Counted from the first letter of the stretch, positions 1 through 13,470 are shown. The stretch is DNA of 64,000 nt from Gordionus sp. m RMFG-2023 (GCF_954871325.1 NC_088777.1:22297366-22361365); one strand, 5' to 3'. A program made the numbers and translations. The notes: generated from the sequence alone by a model not told the origin.

Positions 1-35
1 TTATTCAAAACTCTGTGGATAACAATTTACCAAGG

Positions 36-1319
36 TAGTGGCGTCGCTATGGAAGGAGAGCAGGGACTCGAGCCCCCTGGAAAATTTGAATAGATAGTCC
101 CCTGAAGCAAAAAATTTTTTTTTAATGGAATCTTAACCTCTTGAACTAAAAATAAATTTTTTTGATTGCCCCCCTTTTCTTTTCTTTTTTACGTTAGGAA
201 AGCTATTTTTTTCTTTTTCAAAAAACAGTTTTGAGTTAAATTTTTAATACAAGTATATTTTTGATATTTTTACAAACTACTATTATTTTAAGATATAATA
301 TACCAACTAGAGGTGGTGCGACAGTATATAAAATCTTAATTGTTTCATCATATCATTCTGGTAATTATTTTATAGTTCCAAAATGTTTCATCTAATATGG
401 CATCCTTAGCGTGTAAATAATTCAAGGCTTCAATATATTTGCACAATTATTTCTTCCAAAGATTTTTAGTGTTTTTATTTTATCAATTTATCCAACATTA
501 TAAATTCTGATACTAGTTTACATTGTGAGTGTCATGGCTATTACTGCAAATTAACCAACATCTATTATTTGTGTTACTATGTAAATTTAAGATTATTAAT
601 ACAACGGCTGAGAGCATATGATTGCATATTTTAGATAAACAATAATGGTCAACTGGGTCGTTGATATATTATATATCATTTAAAATGGATGATAATCTTC
701 TAGAAATTTAATATCTCACAATAATTTTCTCGATTACTTATCTAGCTACCATCATGTGATATAAAAGGAAGCTCTAACCACTTAATTGTTTTATGATTTG
801 AATTGGTCGTTTATACTCTCTTTTTCAAGAATTGTTGATTTGGTTTAGGCCTATAAATTTTTCCTTATTAGTCCATTCTATAAAACATTGTCTAAAATGG
901 TAACAGAGTTATATTAGTTTCACTTTTTCAATGTAAGTTGCTAAGAATTATATTATTGCATTATGTGGTTTTTAAAAATTATAATTGACGTATATGTATG
1001 AATTTAATCTTTTTTATCACTTGTAATTCTTTAGACGCAAATTTTTTTTATATCAGCAATCGAAAATATTTTATACTGTAATAAATAAATTTTGTATTAA
1101 AAAAATTTAATTTTAGAAATGTCTCGTATTGTTTTAATTATTTATATGACAGTTTATTTTGTATGCATAATATAATAAATGAGAAAATTAAAATTCAGAA
1201 TAATTGTTCAGAGTTAACAAATTTAAAAAAAAGTATAATATATTAATAAAAAATCCGGCCCCCCCATAAAATTTTTTTAGTTGAGCCCCCTGAGATTCTA
1301 AAGGCTAGCCACGCCCTTG
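36..1319. mobile_element. hAT-like DNA transposon, non-coding, complete ends
   Basis: The ends are imperfect inverted repeats: TAGTGGCGTCGCTATGG on the left and, read from the other strand, CAAGGGCGTGGCTAGCC on the right. A perfect 8-bp duplication, taccaagg, flanks the element at 28-35 and 1320-1327, which is the hAT signature. CCCC-rich stretches lie just inside both ends. The interior is AT-rich and I recognise no transposase motif in any frame, so it is either a non-autonomous derivative or too decayed to read. Confidence 0.8.
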
Positions 1320-1327
1320 TACCAAGG

Positions 1328-1993
1328 AGTGCTTTGCGGCTTCCATTGTAAATAAAAAATCCTTTAAGGAAGGATACAATCCCACAATCTAATAAATATT
1401 TGCATTTTATATGATTACTTGCTGATGTCTCACAAGAATTACAAGGAATTAGTATTCTCCTTAATTTGATGATGGATAAATTAAAATAAGCCTATATGAG
1501 GATCAAAAATTTACCTTATTTTGATGAGAGTTAATTCCAAAATTTCTATTATTCTTATATTATATTAATGAAGTATATATATATTTATTGCATTCAATAT
1601 GAACAAATATTTGAAACATGTTTGAATATACTTTTTTTAAATTATATTATTTTCTTTATTTTTTTAATTTTTATTATTTATGTATTCAATAAAAAATTTA
1701 ATCCTGCTAGATGAGGGTTTTGTATATTGTTATCATGGAAACATATTTTGGATTTGGACTTATTAAGAATGAGCCTTTTAAAATTGGCTTCAAGAAATTG
1801 GAAACCAATTATTTTAGGAAGAGCATCACAGATTGTTCCATCATAAAGATACCAAAAATTTATATCCAAATCAAATTTAGATTTAAAATGAATACCAAGG
1901 TAAAATAAAAGAGGACCTGCACCTCCCTACTGGATCCTTTCGTCAGAATCTATGACATGTGGGCTGAATAAAGAGTTTTAATGTTAGAGTATT
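1328..1993. other. unassigned AT-rich interval
   Basis: Two overlapping opposite-strand open stretches of about 60 codons occur at 1678-1908. Neither resembles a known family and their composition does not differ from the surroundings. I see no gene, RNA or repeat that can be supported here. Confidence 0.4.
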
Positions 1994-2001
1994 TCTCTAG
2001 G

Positions 2002-3549
2002 CAGTGGCGTATCCAGGATTTTCTTATAGGGGGGGGGAAAATTTTTGGGGGCTTCGCCCCCAAACCCCTTTTACCTGGCCTTCGACCAGCTTTCCCCCGG
2101 CCGAAGGCCGGGTCTTATTTAGCTATTCTATTAAATTATGAATAATTTAATAATAATTATATTTCTATTTTTAACTATTATTTACTAATTCGTGCTTATG
2201 GATAGGATATTACAAGCCTCTTTTTTATTATTTCAAGTTAGGTATATTATATTTAATAAAGTTTTTTTAAATGTAAAGGTTTTTTTAAATGTAAAGTTGA
2301 AATAAAGTGTAATGTCATTTTTTTATAAAATTTGCTTTAAAAACTAGCCTCAGCTTAAATTCTCATACAATATAAGTAGAATATAATTTTTTTATTGAAA
2401 ATACTAATAGTAGTTTAAAATATTGACGAGAAATAAATTAACAAGTTTTTTTAACTTCTTATCAAATACAAGATTTTTAATTATTTCGTTTGTCGTTGGA
2501 ACCAAATCTCTGTGATTATTTAACAGAGCTAACCCATTTAGCCGAGATTCAGTACTTCGTAAATATGTTTTCAACCTTCTCAAGTTGGAAAAAGTCCTTT
2601 CATTCGTACATGTTATAATAGGCAAACATGCAAGAATATAAAAAAACTTCGAAATATTAGGAAATTGAGCCAAGGTTTCTTTACACCGATTGAGCGCATC
2701 AATAGTATGCTCAGGTAAAATAGCTAAACGTATAAATATTTATACCACAATTCGAATTCACTGATTAAATTTATTTCAGTATCAATCTCATAGGAATAAA
2801 ATTTTTCTAAATATTTAATTTTACCAATAGTGGCATTAGAAAATGAAGAAGGATCTTTGGGTATTAAAACTTGAAGATTGCTAAAGACTTGTTTTTTATC
2901 TAAAACCCGTACTTTTATTTGCGATAAAAAAGTATCTAAGAATGGGATGAAAATGGATATTTTATAATATTCTTCAGTTGAGCCAATATTTATTTTCATC
3001 TCAATAATGGCCTAGGTGCTAGACGAGGTTTAATTAGTATTATATCATAAAATTTAGCCTTCGATTCAACGTCTACATTCATTCTTATTGTATCTACCTG
3101 TTCATGTATATTTTCCGCCAAATCAATAACCTGAACCAAATCTAAATTTGGTTTTTGTATATTTCTACAAAGTAGTGAGCTATAGGAAAATAATTTATTG
3201 ATGCAACTAGCAGCAATGATAAACTCTGATTGATCAATTGAATTCAATAATGATATCGCTGCTAACGACACATTACTTTTTTTCATGCTCAGCCTTATCT
3301 ATTAATTATCGTTTGATTTCAATCTCTTTGACTAAATATATTTTCATTTTATTAATAATTTTGAATAATATGTTGGAAAATTGATATACAAATATTTGTA
3401 AAATTTTGATTAGTGGGGGGGGGGGAAGGTCTGGGGGGGGGGGGGGGGGGGGGTAAAATTTTTATTAGCTTAAAATGATATTTATGAAAATAGTCAAATT
3501 TGCGATGGGGGGGAATTTCCCCCTTTCCCCCCCATTGGTTACGCGCCTG
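2002..3549 (-). mobile_element. hAT transposon (ZMYM/DUF4371 type), sister copy 1
   Basis: The left end CAGTGGCGTATCCAGG and the right end (opposite strand CAGGCGCGTAACCAAT) form an imperfect terminal inverted repeat. A perfect 8-bp duplication tctctagg lies at 1994-2001 and 3550-3557. Runs of G sit close to both ends. The minus strand carries only the C-terminal half of a hAT transposase, so this is a deletion derivative. A second copy at 27373-28888 is near identical along its length. Copy 1 has a short tandem duplication near 2263-2296 that copy 2 lacks. Confidence 0.93.
2404..3286 (-). pseudogene. hAT transposase C-terminal half, broken
   Basis: Three consecutive minus-strand open stretches (3286-2996, 2999-2724, 2673-2404) cover the second half of a hAT transposase of the DUF4371/zinc-finger-MYM-like kind. 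The last stretch shows the hAT dimerisation signature: CLPIITCTNERTFSNLRRLK, followed by a TYLRST-like stretch and RLNGLALLN. The N-terminal BED finger and the first catalytic region are absent. The reading frame changes between stretches, so no intact enzyme is made. The first stretch begins at a Met near a poly-A tract, but this start is not meaningful because upstream coding is missing. Confidence 0.85.
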
Positions 3550-3557
3550 TCTCTAGG

Positions 3558-5380
3558 AATTTTGAATAAACGCAAATTTGGGATAAAAACAATTTGAAAG
3601 CATTTTTAAGTCTACTTTATAATAGCCATGTCAGGAGGAGGATTTTGGATATACTACAAATGGCATGTGAAACTATTTTGCCTTATCTCTTAATACCAAA
3701 TCCTAATTGATATGTATACTTAATAAGTTAAGACCGGACCCTAGGTGTTGACCCGTGGCAATTATTTTTGCTAATAATCTTCTAAATAGCCCATTGCAAT
3801 GGAGTGGATACCACCACAGTGTTTGTGAGATAATCAGGTTTGCCCTCATAATTGATTCTAATCTATGACAGAGATCTTTTTTTAAAATGTATTTAGAAAG
3901 GTTTTAAAGCATTTAAATGATTTTGATGAATGTAGATTTTATACGAAGTGGGAGAGCAAAAACCATTGCATCTGGATGTGGAAAATTTGTTAAAGAATTA
4001 AAATATCATAACTCACAAATCAAATTTTTTTTATTCCATATTTTTCATAATATATTTGGCCTTCTCTCTAAAAATTTATAGAAATCTTGGAAGAATGAAT
4101 ACGGATAATCTATTCCTCTTATTTGACTATTCTGATTCCTCCATCGTCAAATGAAAATAAAATTTATTATTTATCCATAAGGAGAAAATTCTGATTCCCC
4201 GTCATTCTTGACGGGCTATCAGCTAGCATAATTATGATTAAGAGAAGAAAAGGATAAGATCAAAAAAATATGTCTGAAAAGAAAATAGTAAAGAAAGACT
4301 AGGAAGAAGAAGGAAACAAAGTATGAGGCATGGAAGATCATTCGAAGAAATAAAGCTTAAGTAGTTTGAACGAATAATCGCGGTAACAAGCCTTTGTTGT
4401 ATAAAAAAGAGATTTCTTAAGCTTATCAGTCTTTTCGCGAATCCATTGCCATATTTTTTTTAAAAAGCATTGAACTTAGCTGCCGAAAGAGTAATAAGAA
4501 CGGAGCAGACTATATGAATGAGTAAGAATTGACGGAGCTGTATTGGCTAATTCTCAGGGTTTTTGAAACGATAGAAGAATCGAATTGTGATTAGATGGTA
4601 TGTTCATTGAAGTGTCTCAAACCAGAAGCTGACTCCTTGACCAAGGAATTAAAAATCTATCCGGATATGGATGCAAAAAAATTTAAATTTCGAAAAATGC
4701 GAAATAAATATTTATTTTTCCTGAATTTATTTATATAATTTAGTTATTCCTTTTTTTAATATTTTTTTTTAAAACTTTTAACCCTCAACTTTTAAAAATG
4801 GTGGATGTGATTTCTGGTCCAAAGAAAATTGGGATTCAAAGGTTTCAGGTCCGGGTTCACATCCCTGTATTATATTAATTGAAAAAATATATATCATAAT
4901 TTGTAGTCAATATTTCTAGAAATCTCTGAAAAGTAATCAAATAATTTAATACTAAATTTTTTTGGGCAACCTTTAGATATAAATTTGATATAAGTTTAAA
5001 AACTCAACAAATTTATAATAATTCTTTTTAAAATGGGTGCCGGACTCTGGATTTTAATGTGTTTAATGATTATACCAATATAAAGTTATTATTCAAATAA
5101 CAACCTTTTTGCAGGCAAATGCCCCGGTAGAAAGAGTTTAGGGTAAAAAAGTCTTTACAGACAGATGAACTAGAGTACCTTAACCATAAAAATTTGAGTG
5201 TTTTATTATTAAAATCAAACATTATTCATAATCATTTAATTATGTATTTTGAGGAATTATTAAAATCTACCTATCATTATTTTAATTATATATTTGTAAT
5301 AGATGTGATAGAAGTTTAATAAATTATTTAGTTCACTTCTAAATTTGAAGTTTAACAATAAAATTCTAAATTAAGCATTA
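3558..5380. other. unassigned AT-rich interval
   Basis: No ORF of note. At about 4250-4700 the sequence is less AT-rich and may be decayed coding DNA, but no family can be named. At 4825-4855 a stretch vaguely resembles a tRNA T-arm, with too many mismatches to call. Confidence 0.35.
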
Positions 5381-5399
5381 TGCACAATTTACATGAGTA

Positions 5400-5540
5400 T
5401 AATCAAAATTGTATCTGTATACATTTGTAAAAATATATCTATATCTAGATATGTTTTAAACGATGTATCTGGATCTAGATCTATTTTTAGACGATGTATC
5501 TCTATTTACATCCATTTGAAAAGATCATTTAACAACTCTG
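5400..5540. repeat. hAT-like element right end with GATAC/GTATC repeats
   Basis: The stretch is full of GTATC and TATC motifs and ends in TTTAACAACTCTG, the inverse of a CAGAGTTG-type hAT end. It closely resembles the right end of the complete element at 52570-53309. A left end was not found, so this is called a fragment. Confidence 0.45.
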
Positions 5541-6884
5541 TAAATTACTATTAAGAGATAGTAGAAATTTAATTGCTTGGATATTTACACATTAACTTGG
5601 GTAGCTGGCACTGCCAATATAATATCAGAAACATGCGTATCAGGGTCTTAATTAGTCTGATTTCTCCAATAGTCTAAAATATTTATATCTTTACTTAACA
5701 TAAGGTCTATAGAAAAATTAATTAAAATATTTCTAACTCCGATTTTTGTAACATATTTTGCTTGTTATTCTTTTTTAAGAAGATTCTAATAAATCCTCCT
5801 CAGGTGAAGTTCCATTCTAGGATTTTGGTGATTGTAGGGAGGGGGGGGGGGTATTTCACTTATTTTTTTATTTTGTATAGTCATTATTTCAAAAATTCTT
5901 AAAATTTACTGATTTTTATTTCAAATTCTTCTTTATAGTGATATATTTAGGCCTGTGCGTCAGCAGCATTATAGGCAGCAGCGTTTCTTTTTTAAAAAGA
6001 TCGGCTAGCAGCCGCAAATCGATTAAGGCCCTGCCACAAAATTCGGCCACGAGACCGCGTAAAATATTTCTAATTTAAAACTTTAATTAATATTATAAAA
6101 TTATTGGAATCAATTTTAAAATAAATTTATGCTTTGCGCAAATTTTTAATAAAATTATAACTAAAAATTAACGATTTTAAGTTATAATTATCATGTATAA
6201 ATATTAGACTTATAGGACATTATGATGATCATTTAGAGTTCAGAGTGAGCCCAATTATGGAAAATATACACTCGTTGGGTGTGCTCGTAGCTGAAGGGCA
6301 GGACTTTTCTAGATTGAAAGTTTAGGAAGATCCAATACTCTTACTTCCAAAAATCTAAGACATCTTTTATCTTTAAATTATAAGGTGAAAATAATGAATA
6401 ACACTCTTTTTCTAGACTAGTTATATAGTCTTTTTACTCCAGATTTTTGTGATGAATGGATAGCTAATATCATAAGATAATCTAATTCTGAAGCAGCTTC
6501 TGCGGCTTCATATTCGGTTAATTCGTCCGTGTAAGGCAACAGAAAAGTAGCGTTTAGACATAAAAATTGCCCCGGAGTAATATTTTCTACTATAAATATT
6601 CATTTATTATGTTTATAGAAGGATCCAAATAAAACAAGAAGAAATGAATAAATGAAAACTAATTTATGTATTTTAAAATACTATCTGAAGATCGGTTATT
6701 GGAAATCTATGATCAAATTTAGCGTATTTTGTTTAAGGGATGCTATGGGAGGGCTATAATATTCTTTTACGATTTAATGATTTTTAATTTCGCTACGAAA
6801 TCAAAAGGATAAATTTATAGTACATCCTTTTTGGAACAGTTTTTTGAAGATTCTAAGAAAATTTCAAAGTTCATGCACCTAGTC

Positions 6885-7148
6885 CTAATCAGATTTAAAT
6901 AATTTGAGATCCAGTTTCTCCATTCTATTTAATAGAATATTTATACGATTTTTGTTATTGCCGCTCATACTTTCTAGCATTATTATAACACTATGCCAAC
7001 GTGTAGACACATTTAATTTTAAGGTTTTATGTTTTTTCTCATATAATTTTTGATTTGCACTATCATCAAACCCAAAACGATCTTCGTAAAATGAATCATT
7101 ATCATCCAAATCTGAAATATCCGATGTAAATGAATCGAGCAAACGCAT
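6885..7148 (-). pseudogene. hAT transposase fragment
   Basis: An 87-residue open stretch contains KTLKLNVSTRWHSVIIMLES. This matches the conserved hAT block 'L.ldv.tRWnS...Ml' that precedes the catalytic-domain insertion. An acidic Asp/Ser-rich segment comes before it. No other transposase block could be joined in this frame, so it is a decayed internal fragment. Confidence 0.65.
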
Positions 7149-7368
7149 TTCCTATTTTCGTATCGATTATATCTTCAAAACCTACAGTTTTAAATCCTAA
7201 GGCAACTAGAATTTCTCTCACTTATTAATAAGATTTTCTATTTTATTAATTTTTTTTATTCCAACTACTTACTGTGACTAGATTATGTAATCCATGCCCC
7301 AAACATAAATGATGGTCATATTCTCATAGACGAACAATTTTCCTTACATTGGGTCTTGTATCCGTAAA

Positions 7369-7590
7369 TAGTGTTGTTAAATGACTCATTTTAAGCCGAT
7401 TTTAAAAAATGGCCACTCAATATTTTAGCCAAAAAAATATTGTCTAAGGCTCCAGATTTCGCTAAAAGATGTCTAGACCCTTGATACATCTATGAAGAAG
7501 ATCTTCAGGCTTGATTAATATTTTTCTGGATAATATAATGAGTTAGCCGTTTTTAAAAATCGGCTCAAATCGAGCCGTTTAACAACACTA
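7369..7590. mobile_element. small non-autonomous hAT-like element (TAGTGTTGTTAAA family), copy 1
   Basis: It starts with TAGTGTTGTTAAATGACTC and ends with GAGCCGTTTAACAACACTA, a clear terminal inverted repeat. The interior is non-coding, and AGCCG/CGGCT motifs lie subterminally. The flanking octamers share only 5 of 8 bases. Relatives occur at 8411-8557 and 51433-51951. Confidence 0.75.
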
Positions 7591-8002
7591 TCGATAACCA
7601 TTTGAATTTTCTTAGATTCTAAATTAAATTCATTTTCAACTTTATCTATCTAGGAAAAAATAGTTTCGGCGGTATGTTTTTGAGTGACATGCATAGCCAA
7701 TATATAAAATGCTATAATAAAATTACTACCTATTTCATAAAAGTAAAGGTAATATAATTTCGCCGTCTATATTTGCCGGCCCACATATCAAAAGTTATAG
7801 CAAAAAATAAAATCGCATTTTTTAATAATTTAAAATTATTTATTATTATTTTTCTTATTCATAAATATTATTTTTAATAATAAAAAATATATATCACACC
7901 GTCGAATTTTTGCATCGGCGGCGGCGTGTTGAGCGTCAGCACTTTTTTGACGGCGGCGATAGTGTATTGTAGTGGTGCCACTTAGGTCTAGATATATACA
8001 TT

Positions 8003-9079
8003 ATTTATAGAAGAGGGCTAAGGGAGATGTAAATTTTTTATTAATTTAAAATTTTTATACCTAAAATGAATGAAAAGTTCTTGAATCAGACAGCACTTAC
8101 AGATCTACAAATATTATTACCGCAGAATCCTTCGGGCTATTTCAAATCTTGAAAGAGAAAAAAATAAATATTTCGCAGATTTTTATTGTGAAGTTCTTAA
8201 AGTATCCCATGACGGATTACTAGCTGAATGCAAACTATGTTATAAAAGGTTAAATTTGGTTGATAATGATCCAAAAAATGCTAAAAATGCTAGGCATAAT
8301 TTCCACATTTTGAAATTATCCTTATATATTAAAATTATTATATATTTTGGCAACTCTACCTATTTGTACCTCTACCAAATCTAATAACATTTTCTTCTTT
8401 AACAATAATTCAGAGTTGTTAAAAGGCTCGATTTTAGTCGATTTTAATAAAGGTGAACTTGCCATCTAAATCTCGAGGCTAGGCAATATTTTTCTCACTA
8501 AAATAGTAAGTTAGCCATTTTTAAAAATTGGCTCAATCAAGCCGTTTAACAACACTATTGAGAAGTATCATCTCTGAAAATAGAGTCTTAGCCCTTCAAT
8601 ATACATAGAGTTGACACCAAGCACTGATAAAATCATTGGAAAATTAGCTCAATGCCAAGAAAAAATGAATTTCACATTATAAATTTATAAAACTCTTCTT
8701 AATTATATTTTTTTCTTCATTTTTAATACACCATATTTTTTTTCATGAATATTTTGTAAATTTCTATACATACAATAATTCTTAAGAATATTTTGCGAGT
8801 TATTTTATATTTCCAACATTTTTTAAAAATATAATTTAAATATATATCATAGTTTATTTTTCGAGACATATATTTTATAGTTATTTACTAGCCGATTGTA
8901 TACTATTTATTTTATCATTAATTTATATTTATATGTATTAGAAATTGTCAATATGTTATAGTCACTATTCCTAATAAATTTCTGAAACTTAAGATATTCT
9001 TAAAAAAACTCCTAGAATATTTTTTAAATTTAATTAACTGCCCCCCCCCTCCTTATAGCAAATTCCTGTAAGGCGCCTG
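8003..9079 (+). mobile_element. hAT remnant with BED-finger N-terminus
   Basis: The right end (opposite strand CAGGCGCCTTACAGGAAT) resembles the hAT termini at 3549 and 28888. A matching outer left end was not found. On the + strand around 8160-8320 the translation FFADFYCEVLKVSHDGLLAE, followed by CKLCYKRL and NARHNFHIL, fits the start of a hAT transposase with a BED-type zinc finger (CxxC ... H). The rest is decayed and interrupted by a small element at 8411-8557. Confidence 0.55.
8411..8557. mobile_element. small non-autonomous element (TAGTGTTGTTAAA family), copy 2
   Basis: The left end CAGAGTTGTTAAAAGGCTCG and right end CAAGCCGTTTAACAACACTA mirror each other. It is shorter than copy 1 but shares its CTAGGCAATATTTTTCTC-like middle and its ends. 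No clear target duplication was seen. Confidence 0.65.
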
Positions 9080-10040
9080 GATGATTATATACCCTCAAGC
9101 GTTAGGGTTGGGCGATTGTTTAAAGTAATACTAATATTAAGAGTGTTTTTTACACATGGAAATATAAAAGATCAAATCCCATGAAAATTATAGTGTATTT
9201 GGAACGTTTATTAAATTTTTAGATATGATTTTTATTTTTATTTAAAAAATAAAAAGGGAAAAATGGTTACAAAAGGTCCTTTAATATTCATACAGATATT
9301 TTGAATTGTGAAATGAAACCAAAGCTATTTTGGCGGATGTTGAATAATCAAAATGCAGAACAAGATATTTTTGGAAAGATTTGATAATTATATCTGAAAA
9401 CATGGCATACAACTTAGTGGGGAAAAAACTTAATAGTGATTCTCCCCCTCAGCCCTAGCTATATCTGCTTATCAAAGAAGTCATTCCTTTTTTTTATAAA
9501 ATTTTTCTAGTAAATATTTTATTTATTTTTATAAAAATTTTAATTTTATAATAACTTGCAATATATAAATATTTAAATTTAACAATTATTTATAAAAAGA
9601 GACATATGTTTCTATATGGTACTAATTATATTGTATTCAATTTTTTTCTTCTATTTCTTAAGGTTAAAATAATATTTTTATATATTTGAAATTCAAATAG
9701 ATGAAAATATCAAAGAAAATATTCAGTATTACTATACTAAATTAATTAATTTTTGAATTCAATAATATTTAAAAAGTGTATGAAAATGTTGATTATAAAA
9801 CTTAAATATTTTCTTTTGAAATGTTATTTTTCTTTCAAGTGTAATTAATATTTAATTATTATAGTGTATCGATTAAAAATAAATTTGAAATAAACTTCAA
9901 ACATAAACATGGAATGGTAAACTCAAAGATTGGTATTTTAATTTTAAAAAATTGCAATTGGAAAATGTTTATAATATTAAAACTCTTATATTATATGCAT
10001 TCAATTTCGCATATATGATGATCCATACAAGCCCTGAATA
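9080..10040. other. AT-rich interval with a decayed repeat related to 12660-12780
   Basis: At about 9091-9200 the sequence (ACCCTCAAG, then GATTGTTTA, then AAAGTAATACTAA) parallels 12680-12780, which lies in a Tc1/IS630-like remnant. This may be a further fragment of that family. The rest, to 10030, is featureless AT-rich DNA. Confidence 0.35.
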
Positions 10041-11720
10041 CAGGGCCGTAGCCATGGGAGGGGGGGGGGAAGACAACCCCCACCCAAAAAAATTTTTAGC
10101 CCCCAAATTAAAAAAAAATTTGGTAATTAAATTTTAATACACCATTCACAAATAAATGTAAATGAAAATACAACAAAATTTTTAATAAATATTATTTATT
10201 TAATTTATACAAATTAATTAACAAATTGTGAAAACCTGAGCATAATTATTCGTTCTATTTTTTACGGAGAAATCCAAGAAAATTTAATAGAAATTATTGA
10301 TTTACAATGTCTTTCTGCTGAAAGCATTACTAATAGTATTTTAAAGCAACTTAAAGAATTAAATATTAATTCATCGAATACAATAAGCCAGGCATATGAT
10401 GTACAAAAGTAATGTCCGGCAGAAATAGAGGAGTTCAAACCCAGCTTCAAAAAATATTAATAAAAAAATGCCTTTAACATTGCTATAACCATAAGTTGCA
10501 TCTTTTGGTTCAAAATTGATATAATTATATTTTTTATATTCTAATTTTTTAATTTATATAATGCATTGTATAATAGGCGTTTTAACGTATCCTGTAAATA
10601 TATAGGCCATACTCAACTTTTAGACAAGAGAAGGGTTGGTCTTTAAACATCTCGTATTATTTATAAGAATTTTGAGGCTATTGATGAAGTATTATTTTAC
10701 TTTTCTAATAGAATTCTTAACTCAGAGGCTTCCACTCGTGATTCAGTCGAAGCGTCTGGTCTTTTATCTAAATGCGTTAATATAAATTACATTATGTTGA
10801 CTATTTTTATGAGGTATTATTTTAACAGTAGATCCACTAAATAAGTATCCACAGTCACAGTAGACATTAATATAGTGGATGCTAAAAATTGTATTGATTC
10901 CACAATTAATATATTAGAAATAAAAGAAGTGATAATTTTTTAATTTGATTGGAATAAAGGCTGAGAAACTTATATCAAAATTTAATCTCACCCCTCTAAA
11001 ATTATTAAGGGTACGTAAAACATCTAAAAATATTCAAGATTTTTTACTCGATACCAAATTACATTTTGATTGTGAAAAGGACTCAATTGGAGTTCTTTAA
11101 AAAATAATTATTATAAAATTATTAATTACTTTATAGATCGCTTTTTAGATATATTTACACATGATGATTACAATTTTCTATCATATTTTAATACAATATT
11201 CCCCTTTGATCCTGATTATTTTATATCAGATAAAATGACCATATTAGAATGATTATCAAATTTAAATATAGAAATGGTACATCATGAAATGAAAATAGCA
11301 CAAGGATTATTAGCTGCAGAAGTTAAAGAAACATAATATTGAAAATAACCCTGAATATTCTGTATAAAAAAATGTCATCTTGCATTTAAAAACGCTACTC
11401 AACAGCCAACATCATGTATCAATGAATTTTTTTGAGGCCTCATTCTCTACACCAATGAGAGCCATCGATTACTAGAGAATTGATGAAAGATCGACGTAAA
11501 CAAAATTTAGTATTGATGGCTTATGGAAAAAAAATAAAACAGAATTTAGCTTTTAATTCATTTATGTTAAAATTTAAAAATGTCGTTTACAAATTTTTAG
11601 TAAAATAGCAAAAAATTTCTATGAGTGTCTAACTATTTGTTTCAGAAAAATTTGCCCCCCTAAGGCAGTTGTATTCCCCCCCCACCCCACCCCAGCTAGA
11701 AATTTCTGGCTACGGCCCTC
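10041..11720 (+). mobile_element. hAT transposon (DUF4371/ZMYM type), decayed
   Basis: The ends are CAGGGCCGTAGCC on the left and GGCTACGGCCCTC on the right, next to G- and C-runs. The flanking octamers cctgaata and cctgcctt share 5 bases, so the duplication is uncertain. Plus-strand reading finds FYGEIQENLIEIIDLQCLSA and ESITNSILKQLKELNINS at 10250-10410. An MSGRNRGVQTQL block follows at about 10412, in another frame, and a decayed hAT C-terminal block lies near 11390-11480. Order and spacing fit a DUF4371-class hAT transposase with many frame changes. Confidence 0.75.
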
Positions 11721-12344
11721 CCTGCCTTTATCAGGCCTGCCATTATCGAAATATTAAATAATTAGATCAACTTTTAAAATTATTAATTAAATGAATAAAT
11801 AATTTGGTATCATTAAATTTTGCAATTATCGCAGGACTAATCCTGATTTTTGGAGGCAGTTCCGAGTTTAACCTAGTTTATGATTTTCTAGATGTATTTA
11901 CAAAAAAAGTAAGAATTTCAATTTTTAAGTTTAATAGAATAACAATAATAGCATATATTTTTTATATACTTCTTATTAGACTAAAGAAAAGATTCTATTG
12001 ACAAGTCTTGCTCCTCAAAAGTCGAGAAAATAGACATTTACATTTATAAATTACATTTATTTGCTGAGCATTTAACTTATATGAATCTTACTCCATATAT
12101 CAAAAAATGGATAGTCTTAGGAATAATGATAAAATTAATTAAAAATTAATCAAATTGGGCTAAGACCATGTATTAGATGTTTTCGAGCGCAAAAAGATAG
12201 CAAGCCAAAAAGCGAGAGTTGAAAATTAGCTTTTCTAAAATTTTAGATAATTTTGAGAGTTTACATATTAATTATTCTATCATCTTCTTATTAGTTGTAT
12301 TAATTACGCATTTCCATGTATTTAATAGATATATTTATATAATA
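11721..12344. other. unassigned AT-rich interval
   Basis: A 65-codon open stretch at 11804-12001 is hydrophobic but has no recognisable domain or coding bias. Nothing else is supported. Confidence 0.35.
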
Positions 12345-13470
12345 TATTTTAAAATATAATCGTTTAGATAAAACATTATGGGACTAATTATAGATGAGAC
12401 AAATAGATCTCGGACAAAGATTAATATAAAAGCACTAAAGCCATTATATTAAAAAAAATTAAATAAACGAATTATATAAAATATTATTATCATCATTTAA
12501 AATATCAACTTTTTATCGTATTTTAAAATGTGAAACTCAATATTTGGTTGTAGTTATGATACTTTATAATTTAGTAGCAATACCTAAAAATAATTAAATT
12601 AACATCTTGGGAAAATGTGATACCAAAATAAGATGGATTTGTCACTGTGAAACTGAAAATGATTACAATAGATAATTCTTCACCCTCAAGAGCAGGTTAA
12701 GTGATTGTTTAGTAAAGTAATACTAAATTAGCTTTTACATGCAAATAACATCGAACTCATACGAAATTTACCGTCATTGGGAAGCGTCCTCTATGGTATT
12801 GTTTACTAGTAGATTATTATTTTTAAATAGAAAAAGAAATTTCTGATATGATTTTATAGAAATATAGTAATAATATGATTTGTGGAAAAACATTTCCATA
12901 TATGTTAAAAGACATTACGATATAATTATTTTACTTTCCTTAATTATTGTAAAAACTTGTTGAGATAAATATATCCTTCTTAAAAAACTTTTAAAAGTTT
13001 GAAAGAAAATGTTGAGAAAAACATTATCTTAAAAAATTTCCGATGCCATCTATTAAGTCACCTCCCTCCAAGAGGAAAATTATATCAATCCTATGCAGAA
13101 TGGGAATAGGATTAAAAAGATTCACCATAAATTTCAAAATATATCTTGTTGAATTATATACAATTTACCACCGAATTCTTTGCTAATAATGGCTAATGCT
13201 CCTATTCATCGAGTTAGGATAAATAGTGAAAATTATCCAAATGTCATATTTTTACCACCCTATCCACCAAAATTAAATCCTATCGGAAATTTTTTCCGTC
13301 TTAAAATCAATACCGATCAAATTATCTTAAACCAATTAACAGAATAGAAGTTATTGCAACTGTTAGGCGCATTTTCAGCAGTTATTTTACATATAATTTT
13401 TCAGATTTTTATTCTCACACCACAAATTCATTGATAATGGAATTCGATGCATTCCTTTAAATAATTGATT
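12345..13470 (+). mobile_element. Tc1/IS630-like transposase remnant (DDE_3 type)
   Basis: Near 13180-13300 the + strand translates to LLIMANAPIHRVRINSENYP followed by NVIFLPPYPPKLNPIGNFF. This matches the 'DNAPIH ... LPPYSPeLNPIE' catalytic stretch of Tc1/IS630 transposases, with the usual Asp changed to Ala and the final Glu changed to Gly, so it could not be catalytic. An N-terminal helix-turn-helix-like region (RSRTKINIKALKPLY) lies near 12400. Stops interrupt the middle. No convincing terminal repeats were found, so the limits are approximate. Confidence 0.7.

Larger units (their letters stand above)
5948..7990 (-). mobile_element. hAT transposon with internal small-element insertion
   Basis: The left end TAGGCCTGTGCGTCAGCAG and the right end (opposite strand TAGACCTAAGTGGCACCAC) are imperfect inverted repeats. 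The flanking octamers gatatatt (5940-5947) and gatatata (7991-7998) differ at one base. GC-rich GCGGCGG-like motifs lie subterminally. A transposase fragment reads on the minus strand (6885-7148), and a TAGTGTTGTTAAA-type small element sits inside at 7369-7590. Confidence 0.72.

Noticed and set aside
4787-4860. Possible tRNA/SINE B box (GGTTCACATCC)
   Set aside because: Two mismatches to the B box and no A box at the right distance.
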